From an uncultured Chromatiaceae bacterium (lineage in GTDB: Bacteria; Pseudomonadota; Gammaproteobacteria; Enterobacterales; Alteromonadaceae), in assembly GCA_946481195.1 (NCBI GenBank), contig CAMLNG010000120.1, positions 1-9,218 of the forward strand: a stretch of DNA of 9,218 nt, written 5' to 3'. The notes beneath the pieces were generated by a model. It saw only the letters and a program-made list of their open reading frames with translations. It was not told the origin of the DNA and searched no databases. Made by a program: the position numbers and the translations under genes. This document shows positions 1 to 6,830 of this stretch, one piece after another (position 1 is the first letter of the stretch; each line of letters begins with the position of its first letter).

Positions 1-191
1 ATTCCAGCATGGCGCAGTCGGTAATGAGCCTGCTCGAAGACATCAACGCCAATGGCACCACGATTTTAATGGTCACGCACGACAACGGCTTAGCGGCGCG
101 CGCCAAACGGCAGATTTTTATCAAAGACGGTCAGGCGCAGGAGCTGATGCAAGGCCATCACCACAATATTCATAATCTGGCAGCGGTCTGA
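1..191 (+). CDS. ABC transporter ATP-binding protein, C-terminal fragment (MacB/LolD type)
   Basis: Only the last 63 codons are present; the reading frame is open to the left edge, so the start lies upstream. The visible part is the end of an ABC nucleotide-binding domain: a helix reading VMSLLEDINANGTTILMVTHD, in which the His of VTHD is the H-loop (switch) residue contacting ATP gamma-phosphate, followed by the typical LAARAKRQIFIKDGQ strand-turn that closes the domain. Walker A, Walker B and the signature motif lie outside the window. It would act in the cytoplasm and energise the two permeases that follow. The TGA stop at 189-191 overlaps the AGGAGG ribosome binding site of the next gene, so the genes are translationally close and surely one operon. 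Family assignment is firm; the transported substrate cannot be read from this fragment. Confidence 0.9.
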   Translation, partial: SSMAQSVMSLLEDINANGTTILMVTHDNGLAARAKRQIFIKDGQAQELMQGHHHNIHNLAAV

Positions 192-196
192 GGAGG
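191..196 (+). promoter_or_regulatory. Ribosome binding site of first permease
   Basis: AGGAGG, four nucleotides short of the ATG at 201, and sharing the last base of the preceding TGA. It fixes the 201 start and suggests coupled translation with the ATPase gene. Confidence 0.85.
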
Positions 197-200
197 CAAT

Positions 201-1511
201 ATGTTCAGTTATTACCTGAAGCTGGCCTGGCTCAGCTCAAAACGCACCTGGGGCATGAGCCTGCTGATGGTGCTCGCCATTGCGCTTGGCATCGGCGCGG
301 CCATGACCACCATCACGGTGAATTACCTGATGTCGGCCAACCCTATTCCGCAAAAAAGCGACCAGCTGTTTTATGTCCAGCTTGACAGCTGGGACCCAAA
401 CAATCCGTATTTTGATAATGGCGACCCGCCGGATCAATTAACTTTCCGTGACGCAACAACACTGTGGCAAGCGAAAAAAGCGCCACGGCAGAGCATCGCC
501 ACCGGTGCGGCCGGCGTGATTGAACCGGCTGACAAAGAAGCGCTGCCTTTTATGGCGCAAGGCCGCGCCAACAGCGCCGACTTTTTCCCGATGTTTGATG
601 TACCGTTTTTATACGGCAGTGGCTGGGATGAACAAGCTGATTTAAATAAAGAATTTGTTGTGGTGATCACTTCGGAAATCAATGACCGCTTATTTGGCGG
701 CAAAGATTCCACCGGGCAAACGCTGCGCCTGGCTGGCAAAGATTTCCGCATCAGCGGCGTGATCAAACGCTGGCAGCCACAACCACGCTTTTATGACATC
801 TCCACCGGCGCTTTTCAGGAGAGTGAAGAGTTTTTTGTGCCCTTTAGCCTGATGACCGAACAAATTCTCGGCCAGTCCGGCAATAACAATTGCTGGAAAC
901 CAACCGAATCCGGCTTTAAGGCTTACCTCGATTCGGAATGTATCTGGACCCAGCTGTGGGTGGAACTGCCGACTAAAGCTGAGGTAGAGCAGTACCAAAG
1001 TTACATCGACGCCTATGCCGACGAACAACACAAATTCGGCCGCTTCGCCCGTACCCGTAACAACAAGTTAAGCGACGTGATGACCTGGCTGGAACAACGC
1101 GAAGTCGTGTCGGAAGATGCCAGCATGATGATGGCGATGGCACTGATGTTTTTAACCGTCTGCCTGCTCAATACCGTCGGGCTGCTGTTGGCCAAATTCC
1201 TTGGCAAAGCCAGTGAAATCGGCGTGCGTCAGGCCTTAGGGGCAAGCCGGCGCGACTTATTCCTGCAGCATCTGGTGGAATCCGGCTGTATTGGCCTCGC
1301 CGGTGGTTTACTCGGTCTTGCGCTGGCCTGGCTTGGTTTAGAGGCGGTGAAATCGATGTATGGCGACTGGATGGCCGAACTGGCGGTGCTGGATGTGAAT
1401 ATGGTGCTGCTGGCGATTTTGCTGGCGATTGGTTCCAGCATTCTGGCCGGCCTGTACCCGACCTGGCGCGCCTGCCAGGTGCAGCCGTCGCAACAACTGA
1501 AAGCGCAATAA
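201..1511 (+). CDS. ABC transporter permease, FtsX/MacB family (first of pair)
   Basis: This 436-residue inner-membrane protein has the MacB/FtsX topology: one N-terminal membrane helix (about residues 18-42), a large periplasmic core domain (about 45-305), and three C-terminal helices (about 309-332, 361-383, 398-420). Between the second and third helices lies the family signature EIGVRQALGASRRDLFLQHL, the cytoplasmic coupling loop for the ATPase, and the protein ends with the usual YPTWRACQVQPSQQLK tail. Family members do not carry substrate through a channel; they transmit ATP-driven motion to the periplasm (type VII ABC mechanism). Two cysteines in the periplasmic domain (C231, C247) could form a disulfide. 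It sits between the ATPase fragment and a second permease, so a heteromeric transporter is inferred. Substrate unknown: peptide, antibiotic or lipoprotein-related cargo are all possible. Confidence 0.92.
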   Translation: MFSYYLKLAWLSSKRTWGMSLLMVLAIALGIGAAMTTITVNYLMSANPIPQKSDQLFYVQLDSWDPNNPYFDNGDPPDQLTFRDATTLWQAKKAPRQSIATGAAGVIEPADKEALPFMAQGRANSADFFPMFDVPFLYGSGWDEQADLNKEFVVVITSEINDRLFGGKDSTGQTLRLAGKDFRISGVIKRWQPQPRFYDISTGAFQESEEFFVPFSLMTEQILGQSGNNNCWKPTESGFKAYLDSECIWTQLWVELPTKAEVEQYQSYIDAYADEQHKFGRFARTRNNKLSDVMTWLEQREVVSEDASMMMAMALMFLTVCLLNTVGLLLAKFLGKASEIGVRQALGASRRDLFLQHLVESGCIGLAGGLLGLALAWLGLEAVKSMYGDWMAELAVLDVNMVLLAILLAIGSSILAGLYPTWRACQVQPSQQLKAQ

Positions 1512-1515
1512 GGAG
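1510..1515 (+). promoter_or_regulatory. Ribosome binding site of second permease
   Basis: AAGGAG overlaps the TAA stop of the first permease and lies six nucleotides before the ATG at 1522, which supports that start and translational coupling. Confidence 0.8.
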
Positions 1516-1521
1516 CTGACC

Positions 1522-2739
1522 ATGTTAGAACTCGGACCTATGCTGCGCGCCTTAATGCGCAACAAAATCGGCGCTTTATTGATTGCGCTGCAAATCGCCC
1601 TGACCTTAACCATTATGGTCAACGCCATCTTTATGATGCAGGAACGTAACCGCCAGATGGCCAGAGCCAGCGGCGTGGATGAACAAAACACTTTTTATTT
1701 AAGCAACACTGTGTTTGGCGAAAACTACCCGCTGCAAAGCAATCTGGCGCGCGATTTAGACCAGATCCGCAAAACGCCGGGCGTCGTCGCAGCCACCCAA
1801 ATCAATGCCATTCCACTGAGTGGCGGCGGCTGGTCGATGGGCTTACAAACCAAACCGGGCGATGATGTCGACGGTACCGGTACGGCGATTTATTTCGTGG
1901 ATACCCAAGGTATTGCTGCGCTGGGTGTTGAATTGCTCGCCGGCGAAAACTTCAGCGAAAGCGACATCAGCTGGCGCGAACGTTCCAGCAATAAATGGCC
2001 ACCAAAAATTATCATCACACAAAAGCTCGCCGAAAAGCTGTTTGATGGCGACTGGAAAAAAGCGCTGGGCCAGACGGTCTACATCAATAACCATGACCCG
2101 ATGCAAGTCACTGGTATCGTCAAAAGCCTGCAATCACCGTGGAATGGCTGGGATAACACAGAACATGCCTCACTGGTACCAAGCCAGCTGGAAAATAAAG
2201 GTTCGCGGCTATTTATCCGCACTGAACCAGGCCGGCGTGATGCGCTGATGCCGCAAATCGAAAAAATGCTGGCCGACAGTGATAAACAGCGGATTATCCG
2301 CAATGTAAAAACCATGACGGAAACCCGTGCTGAAAGTTACCGTGAACATCAGGCCACCAACAATATCCTGTTGACGGTGATTATCGTGCTGACATTGATC
2401 ACCGGCTTTGGCATCGTTGGCCTTGCCATGTTCAGCATCAATCGCCGCACCCGGCAAATCGGCACGCGCCGTGCACTGGGCGCCAGTCAGTGGCAAATCA
2501 TGCGGTTTTTTATGCTGGAGAATCTGCTGATCAGCAGCCTCGGTGTGGTGCTGGGGATTGGTGGCGCTATTGGCCTCAATATCTGGCTGGTCAGCACTTT
2601 TGCCATGACACCGCTGACGCCCGGCTTGCTGCTCGTTGGCTGCGCCGCGCTGTTATTGGTTGGCCAGCTCGCCGTCAGTTACCCGGCGCTGATAGCAGCC
2701 CGCATCTCCCCGGCCACCGCGACCCGCGGCCGGGCGTAA
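1522..2739 (+). CDS. ABC transporter permease, FtsX/MacB family (second of pair)
   Basis: This 405-residue protein has the same fold as its neighbour: N-terminal helix (about residues 15-37), periplasmic MacB-like core (about 40-278), and C-terminal helices at about 282-305, 333-358 and 367-390. The coupling loop reads RQIGTRRALGASQWQIMRFFMLEN, matching the signature of the first permease although the two proteins are otherwise clearly diverged. Only ten bases separate it from the upstream gene. The two permeases probably form a heterodimer over an ATPase dimer, unlike MacB, where ATPase and permease are fused and homodimeric. A membrane-fusion (HlyD-type) partner is commonly encoded next to such operons and might lie upstream of the window; none is seen here. 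This is the last gene of the operon, followed by a terminator candidate. Confidence 0.92.
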   Translation: MLELGPMLRALMRNKIGALLIALQIALTLTIMVNAIFMMQERNRQMARASGVDEQNTFYLSNTVFGENYPLQSNLARDLDQIRKTPGVVAATQINAIPLSGGGWSMGLQTKPGDDVDGTGTAIYFVDTQGIAALGVELLAGENFSESDISWRERSSNKWPPKIIITQKLAEKLFDGDWKKALGQTVYINNHDPMQVTGIVKSLQSPWNGWDNTEHASLVPSQLENKGSRLFIRTEPGRRDALMPQIEKMLADSDKQRIIRNVKTMTETRAESYREHQATNNILLTVIIVLTLITGFGIVGLAMFSINRRTRQIGTRRALGASQWQIMRFFMLENLLISSLGVVLGIGGAIGLNIWLVSTFAMTPLTPGLLLVGCAALLLVGQLAVSYPALIAARISPATATRGRA

Positions 2740-2775
2740 GGAAGCCAGCACAGGCGCGGCGCCAGTTGCTGATTT

Positions 2776-2796
2776 ATGCCAAAAGCGGCATTTTTT
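2776..2796 (+). terminator. Candidate intrinsic terminator of the ABC operon
   Basis: A short stem ATGCC/GGCAT (2776-2780 with 2787-2791) with a six-base loop is followed directly by a T run to 2796. The stem is only five base pairs, so strength is uncertain, but the position 37 bases after the last permease stop is right. Confidence 0.55.
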
Positions 2797-2814
2797 AAAC
2801 GTCATGTACGCCGT

Positions 2815-2894
2815 GTACGGCGGCGCTGACGCTTGCACGTACCTACGGATTAATCAGGATTTGTAGGTATCGGCCAGCGCTAGCGCCGCCGTAC
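2815..2894. repeat. Paired REP-like palindromic element, copy 1
   Basis: Two 32-base arms, 2815-2846 and 2863-2894, are imperfect inverted copies of each other around a 16-base spacer. Each arm, read from the inside out, starts GTAGGTA, continues through a GC-rich imperfect palindrome and ends CGCCGTAC. The leading GTAG followed by a hairpin is the hallmark of REP sequences mobilised by RAYT (TnpA-REP) transposases, and two REPs in opposite orientation resemble a BIME. It lies between two convergent 3' ends, the usual place for such elements. The same unit recurs at 6579-6654. No RAYT gene is in the window, so the REP identity is inference. Confidence 0.75.
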
Positions 2895-2959
2895 TATTGT
2901 CATTGAAACTAAACGAACGTAATTCGCCCATGACAGAGATTCAAATCGCCCGCCTTCTA

Positions 2960-3829
2960 TCAACCCAGTTGCTGTTGCAAATAATCCAGCAACAACCGCA
3001 CTTTCTGCGGTAAGTGCTGGTTAAGCGGATACAACGCCCAGATGCCGTCGTCTTTCGGTTGCAGCTCTGGCAATAATTCGACCAATGTGCCCTGTTGCAG
3101 ATGCGGAACCAGGTAATAATCCGGTAATTGGGTGATGCCAAGGCCCTTCAGCGCGGCGTCGGTCAGTGCCACGCCGCTGTTGCATTTGATGTAAGGCGTG
3201 GGGCGAATTTGTAGTTTTTGCCCTTGTTGCTCAAAACGCCAGTATTCGACCGAACCGACCAGACAACGATGCTGGCTAAGGTCACTGAGCTGTGCCGGGA
3301 TGCCCTGCTGTGCCAGGTAAGCCGGGCTTGCTGCCAGATAAGCGCGTCGGCTGCCGAGTTTACGGGCCTGCAAAGTCGAGTCGCTGAGTTGCCCCAGGCG
3401 GATGGCGCAGTCAAAACCACCTTTGACCAAATCAAGCTGGGCATTGGTTAAATCCAGTTCCAGTTGCAGGCGCGGGTATTTCAGTAAAAAGTCGTGCAGC
3501 AGCGGCGCAATCACCGTTTCGCCATAAAATACCGGTGCTGTCAGTTTAATCAGGCCGGACGGTTGGCCCTGTAAATCCAGCAATTGCTGATTGGCCTGTG
3601 CCAGGCCATGCAACAATGGCCGGCACTGCTGCAAATACAAAGTGCCGGGTTCGGTCAGATGCACTTGTCGTGTAGTGCGCTGCAATAACAGCACCTGCAG
3701 CCGTTGTTCCAGCTCACGCACATTGCGGCTGACCTGCGCCACCGACATGCCAAGCTGACGCGCGGCGGCAGAAAAACTGCCGAGTTCCGCCACTGCCACA
3801 AATTCAGACACACCTTGCCATTCTTTCAT
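2960..3829 (-). CDS. LysR-family transcriptional regulator (CrgA-like group)
   Basis: The 289-residue product has a standard LysR architecture. An N-terminal winged helix-turn-helix (about residues 4-62) contains the typical GSFSAAARQLGMSVAQVSRNVRELEQRL stretch, then a linker helix (about 63-90) and a periplasmic-binding-protein-like effector domain (about 92-289) starting SGLIKLTAPV. The wing RTTRQVHLTEPG and the effector-domain start resemble the CrgA/DsdC-type subgroup. It is transcribed divergently from frmA with 151 bases between, the classic arrangement for a LysR protein controlling its neighbour, so a role in formaldehyde or glutathione-adduct response is inferred. The chosen ATG (3827-3829) gives the full-length domain; its Shine-Dalgarno is weak. 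The effector is not deducible. Confidence 0.92.
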   Translation of the reverse strand: MKEWQGVSEFVAVAELGSFSAAARQLGMSVAQVSRNVRELEQRLQVLLLQRTTRQVHLTEPGTLYLQQCRPLLHGLAQANQQLLDLQGQPSGLIKLTAPVFYGETVIAPLLHDFLLKYPRLQLELDLTNAQLDLVKGGFDCAIRLGQLSDSTLQARKLGSRRAYLAASPAYLAQQGIPAQLSDLSQHRCLVGSVEYWRFEQQGQKLQIRPTPYIKCNSGVALTDAALKGLGITQLPDYYLVPHLQQGTLVELLPELQPKDDGIWALYPLNQHLPQKVRLLLDYLQQQLG

Positions 3830-3859
3830 TTATGCAAAACTCATTTTCATTTTTGCCTG

Positions 3860-3887
3860 ATTATCTTCGATTAAGAAAAAATTACAA
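3860..3887 (-). promoter_or_regulatory. Candidate sigma70 promoter for the LysR gene
   Basis: On the minus strand, TTGTAA (3887-3882) and GATAAT (3865-3860) are separated by 16 bases, 31 bases before the start codon. It overlaps the frmA promoter candidate on the other strand, which would allow autorepression. Confidence 0.45.
3861..3879. promoter_or_regulatory. Candidate LysR-type operator (T-N11-A dyad)
   Basis: TCTTCGATTAAGA at 3864-3876 is a T-N11-A motif with TCTT/AAGA half-sites; the symmetry extends with one mismatch to TT...AA at 3861-3862 and 3878-3879. It sits between the two overlapping divergent promoter candidates, exactly where a LysR protein would control both itself and frmA. 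No binding data; inferred from pattern and position. Confidence 0.5.
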
Positions 3888-3888
3888 T
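3883..3888 (+). promoter_or_regulatory. Candidate -10 element for frmA
   Basis: TACAAT is one mismatch from consensus. The position 17 bases upstream holds ATTATC, a poor -35, and the LysR dyad covers this spacer. A weak -35 would fit activator dependence. The resulting leader would be roughly 85-90 nucleotides. Confidence 0.4.
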
Positions 3889-3910
3889 GAGGAAACTTGT
3901 TGTCTCTGCC

Positions 3911-3961
3911 GGTGGTGATCGCGGCCAGGCTGTGCTTTGCTTGAGCCTGCACTGACACCAC
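3911..3961 (+). other. Leader hairpin in the frmA 5' untranslated region
   Basis: Nested inverted repeats: outer GTGGTG (3912-3917) with CACCAC (3956-3961), inner CAGGCT (3926-3931) with AGCCTG (3944-3949), loop of 12. The outer stem ends five bases before the AAAGGA ribosome binding site (3967-3972). It could influence mRNA stability or translation initiation; no riboswitch class is recognised. Confidence 0.35.
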
Positions 3962-3968
3962 TGCCTAA

Positions 3969-5099
<1,131 letters not shown>

Positions 5100-5106
5100 T
5101 TTTTTG

Positions 5107-5141
5107 ACCCGGCACCAGGCTCCAACAGCCAGGTGCCGGGT
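5107..5141 (+). other. Strong frmA-frmB intergenic hairpin
   Basis: A ten-base perfect stem ACCCGGCACC (5107-5116) with GGTGCCGGGT (5132-5141), one A-A mismatch, then a further stem GGCT (5118-5121) with AGCC (5127-5130) closing a five-base loop. There is no T run after it on either strand (the Ts precede it on the plus strand), so it is not a standard intrinsic terminator. It ends seven bases before the frmB AAGGA site and may protect the frmA transcript end or tune the frmA:frmB ratio. Confidence 0.7.
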
Positions 5142-5160
5142 GTTTGACAAGGATTAAAGT

Positions 5161-6009
5161 ATGTCACTGACGCAACTGGCCGAATCCCGTCTGTTTGGCG
5201 GCCGCCAGCTGAAGTTTGAACACTTCGCCAATACACTGAGCTGTAAAATGCAGTTGTCGGTGTATTTGCCGCCACAGGCTGAAAGCCAAAAAGTGCCGGC
5301 GCTGTATTGGCTATCCGGGCTCACCTGCACCGACGAAAATTTCTCGGTCAAAGCCGGTGCGCAGCGCGTTGCCGCCGAACTTGGCATTGCACTGATTATT
5401 CCGGACACCAGCCCGCGGGGTGAACTGGTCGCTAATGACCCGGCTTATGATTTGGGTCAGGGTGCTGGCTTTTATGTCAACGCCACTGAAGCGCCCTGGA
5501 CCGCGCATTACCGGATGTACGATTACATCAGCCGCGAATTGCCGGCGGTGTTACCTACGGTGTTGCCGCTGTCGCCGGTGAAGTCGATCAGCGGGCATTC
5601 AATGGGTGGTCATGGCGCTTTAGTGCTGGCGCTGCGCCAGCCGGCGGCCTATCGTTCGGTCTCCGCCTTTTCGCCGATTTGCCAGCCAAGCCAATGTGAA
5701 TGGGGCCGCAAAGCCTTCAGTGCATATTTGGGTGACAATGTGCAGGATTGGCTGGAATACGACGCCAGTGCTTTGTTGGCAAAAGCGACTATGGTGCCGC
5801 CACTGCTGGTGGATCAGGGTGACCAGGACCAGTTTTATCCGGCACAGCTACGTACTGAAGCCCTAATCGACGCGGCCGCGCAAAGTGGTGCAAATAGCGG
5901 CGCCAAAGTCGATATCCGTTTTCAGCACGGTTACGACCATTCCTATTATTTCATCAGCAGCTTTATCGAAGAACATCTGCGTTTTCATGCGCGCTATTTG
6001 TTTGAATAG
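5161..6009 (+). CDS. frmB: S-formylglutathione hydrolase
   Basis: This esterase-D family serine hydrolase splits S-formylglutathione into formate and glutathione, the second step after FrmA, and acts in the cytosol. The 282 residues match the usual length. The alpha/beta-hydrolase nucleophile is S147 in the elbow GHSMGGHGAL; the acid is D223 in DQGDQDQF and the base H260 in GYDHSYYF, a complete triad. The N-terminal LYWLSGLTCTDENF (about 48-61) and LIIPDTSPRG (about 78-87) segments are diagnostic of the family, the former supplying the oxyanion hole. An AAGGA site (5149-5153) lies seven bases before the ATG. It is co-oriented with frmA and most likely co-transcribed. A good intrinsic terminator follows about 90 bases after the stop. 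The same gene is named fghA or yeiG-like in other genomes. Confidence 0.97.
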   Translation: MSLTQLAESRLFGGRQLKFEHFANTLSCKMQLSVYLPPQAESQKVPALYWLSGLTCTDENFSVKAGAQRVAAELGIALIIPDTSPRGELVANDPAYDLGQGAGFYVNATEAPWTAHYRMYDYISRELPAVLPTVLPLSPVKSISGHSMGGHGALVLALRQPAAYRSVSAFSPICQPSQCEWGRKAFSAYLGDNVQDWLEYDASALLAKATMVPPLLVDQGDQDQFYPAQLRTEALIDAAAQSGANSGAKVDIRFQHGYDHSYYFISSFIEEHLRFHARYLFE

Positions 6010-6098
6010 GCTGTAACGACACCCTTTAAGCCTCGCTGGCCGCACGCCCTGCAATATGCATCGCCAAATGTGTAAAACCGGGCCGCCAGCTTTTCCCC

Positions 6099-6123
6099 AC
6101 GCCGGCAGTGCCGGCGTTTTTTT
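6099..6123 (+). terminator. Intrinsic terminator after frmB
   Basis: CGCCGGC (6100-6106) and GCCGGCG (6110-6116) form a perfect seven-base-pair GC-rich stem with an AGT loop, extended by an A-T pair, followed by seven consecutive Ts (6117-6123). It ends the frmA-frmB transcript. Confidence 0.88.
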
Positions 6124-6179
6124 ATCTCCATACCGGCGAAAACCCGCTATAGCTTAATAAGCCCCTAGCAGTTCCCGTT

Positions 6180-6183
6180 GGAG
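6180..6183 (+). promoter_or_regulatory. Ribosome binding site of the 57-codon small gene
   Basis: GGAG eight bases before the ATG at 6192. It is the main evidence, besides the open frame, that the small gene is translated. Confidence 0.55.
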
Positions 6184-6191
6184 TATCAGCC

Positions 6192-6365
6192 ATGCAGCAG
6201 CAAGACAAAGTCAAAACCCCATTCGATACCGCTTCACAACCAGACACAGCCACCCAGGATTTCCTGTTCCAACCCGATTATTTCCACGGCGAACTAAACG
6301 CCAGTGAAGACAGCTCAGAGTGGCAGGAGTTTGCGCTGTTGCAGCGGCATGTTGATCGGCGCTGA
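6192..6365 (+). CDS. Small hypothetical acidic protein, 57 residues
   Basis: I do not recognise this protein. It reads from ATG 6192 to TGA 6363-6365, begins MQQQDKVKTPFDTASQPDTA and ends with WQEFALLQRHVDRR. It is rich in Asp, Glu and Gln, has no membrane segment or signal peptide, and contains an aromatic patch (DFLFQPDYFHGEL, about residues 23-35) after a probably disordered N-terminus and before a possible amphipathic C-terminal helix. Support for being real: a GGAG site at proper spacing, placement just after the frmB terminator with its own upstream AT-rich stretch, codon use (GCC, CTG, GAA) like its neighbours, and a final basic tail. It would be cytosolic. There is no neighbour close enough to indicate a role, and it may be restricted to close relatives. 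Confidence 0.55.
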   Translation: MQQQDKVKTPFDTASQPDTATQDFLFQPDYFHGELNASEDSSEWQEFALLQRHVDRR

Positions 6366-6442
6366 GTGATGACAGCTCCGGCATGACACCTAGATGCCCG
6401 GCTATGCTTTTAGGCTGTAAGCGAAAGATACTGAACACTATG

Positions 6443-6466
6443 TGATTATTCTCTATGAGAAAATCA
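6443..6466. repeat. AT-rich inverted repeat
   Basis: TGATTATTCTC (6443-6453) and GAGAAAATCA (6457-6466) are inverted copies apart from one extra base, around TAT. Could be an operator or a small hairpin; not near enough to a start codon to say which gene it would serve. Confidence 0.4.
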
Positions 6467-6578
6467 TATGGCGGCCGCATGGACATTTCAGATAACCACG
6501 GCGGGTCCACAGCGATTTGCCTGACTGTTCACTTTCCACCGCCAGCCATAACATACCGCCAAATGGCCTTGTATAGAC

Positions 6579-6654
6579 GTACGGTGACGCGTTGCTTACC
6601 GTCCCTACTCGTCATACAAGACTGTAGGTATCGGCAAGCGCAGCGTCGCCGTAC
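6579..6654. repeat. Paired REP-like palindromic element, copy 2
   Basis: Arms 6579-6608 and 6624-6654 are imperfect inverted copies around a 15-base spacer. The right arm starts GTAGGTATCGGC, as does the right arm of the copy at 2815-2894, and ends CGCCGTAC in both; the left arm is more decayed. Two copies of the same unit in one 9-kb window, both intergenic, indicate a dispersed family in this genome. It lies between two co-directional genes rather than convergent ends. Confidence 0.72.
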
Positions 6655-6712
6655 AAATCGAAGCTAACTTCGATCCTTGCATTGAAGCCGAAACGGCCTC
6701 AACTAATGCCCA

Positions 6713-6784
6713 TGTCGGGCAACTGTCGGGTCATAGTCCGCCGAATGTCAGGTGAATGCCGGGTATGCGTCGTCACCGTCAGGT
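6713..6784 (+). repeat. Degenerate 11-bp direct-repeat array upstream of the XRE gene
   Basis: Units related to TGTCGGGT begin at 6713, 6724, 6746, 6757 and 6777, with weaker matches in phase at 6735 (AGTCCGC) and 6768 (CGTCGTC). Spacing is 11, 22, 11 and 20 bases, so each core falls on nearly the same DNA face. The array ends 46 bases before the XRE start codon, and the last unit overlaps a possible -10 (TATGCT, 6784-6789). Likely a multi-site operator; the binding protein is unknown, the adjacent XRE protein being the simplest candidate. Confidence 0.6.
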
Positions 6785-6818
6785 ATGCTAAAACGCTAAG
6801 GTACAGCTGCACTGTCTG

Positions 6819-6825
6819 AAAGGTG
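6819..6825 (+). promoter_or_regulatory. Ribosome binding site of the XRE gene
   Basis: AAAGGTG five bases before ATG 6831. It decides between that ATG and an out-of-frame ATG at 6826. Confidence 0.65.
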
Positions 6826-6830
6826 ATGCG

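Larger units (their letters stand above)
6366..6830. other. 465-base intergenic region with repeats, no convincing gene
   Basis: No reading frame here looks coding. It contains, in order: a weak hairpin after the small gene (6378-6401), an AT-rich inverted repeat (6443-6466), the second REP-like pair (6579-6654), and a phased 11-bp repeat array (6713-6784) leading into the XRE gene. A TATGCT at 6784-6789 may be the -10 for that gene, but no good -35 accompanies it. Confidence 0.6.

Noticed and set aside
1820..2248. 142-residue open frame on the plus strand inside the second permease
   Set aside because: Out-of-frame shadow of a clearly real membrane protein gene; Ser/Lys/Arg-rich without a domain.
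5107..5141. Intrinsic terminator between frmA and frmB
   Set aside because: No T tract follows the stem on either strand; the Ts lie before it on the plus strand, giving As after it on the minus strand.
6152..6162. Perfect palindrome GCTTAATAAGC upstream of the small gene as an operator
   Set aside because: Eleven bases with one central base can arise by chance, and no second copy or promoter alignment supports it.
6378..6401. Terminator for the small gene (CCGGCAT with ATGCCCGG)
   Set aside because: The stem needs a bulge, the loop is nine bases and only a short T run starts several bases later; too weak to list as a terminator.
6211..6510. 99-residue open frame on the minus strand
   Set aside because: Antisense to the better supported 57-codon gene, with no recognisable domain or ribosome binding site.
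6455..6667. 70-residue open frame on the plus strand
   Set aside because: Its C-terminal half is simply the REP-like pair read in one frame, it is Arg-rich, and no Shine-Dalgarno precedes it.
6713..6784. CRISPR array
   Set aside because: The repeat period is only 11 bp with degenerate cores and no spacers of uniform length; no cas gene is near.
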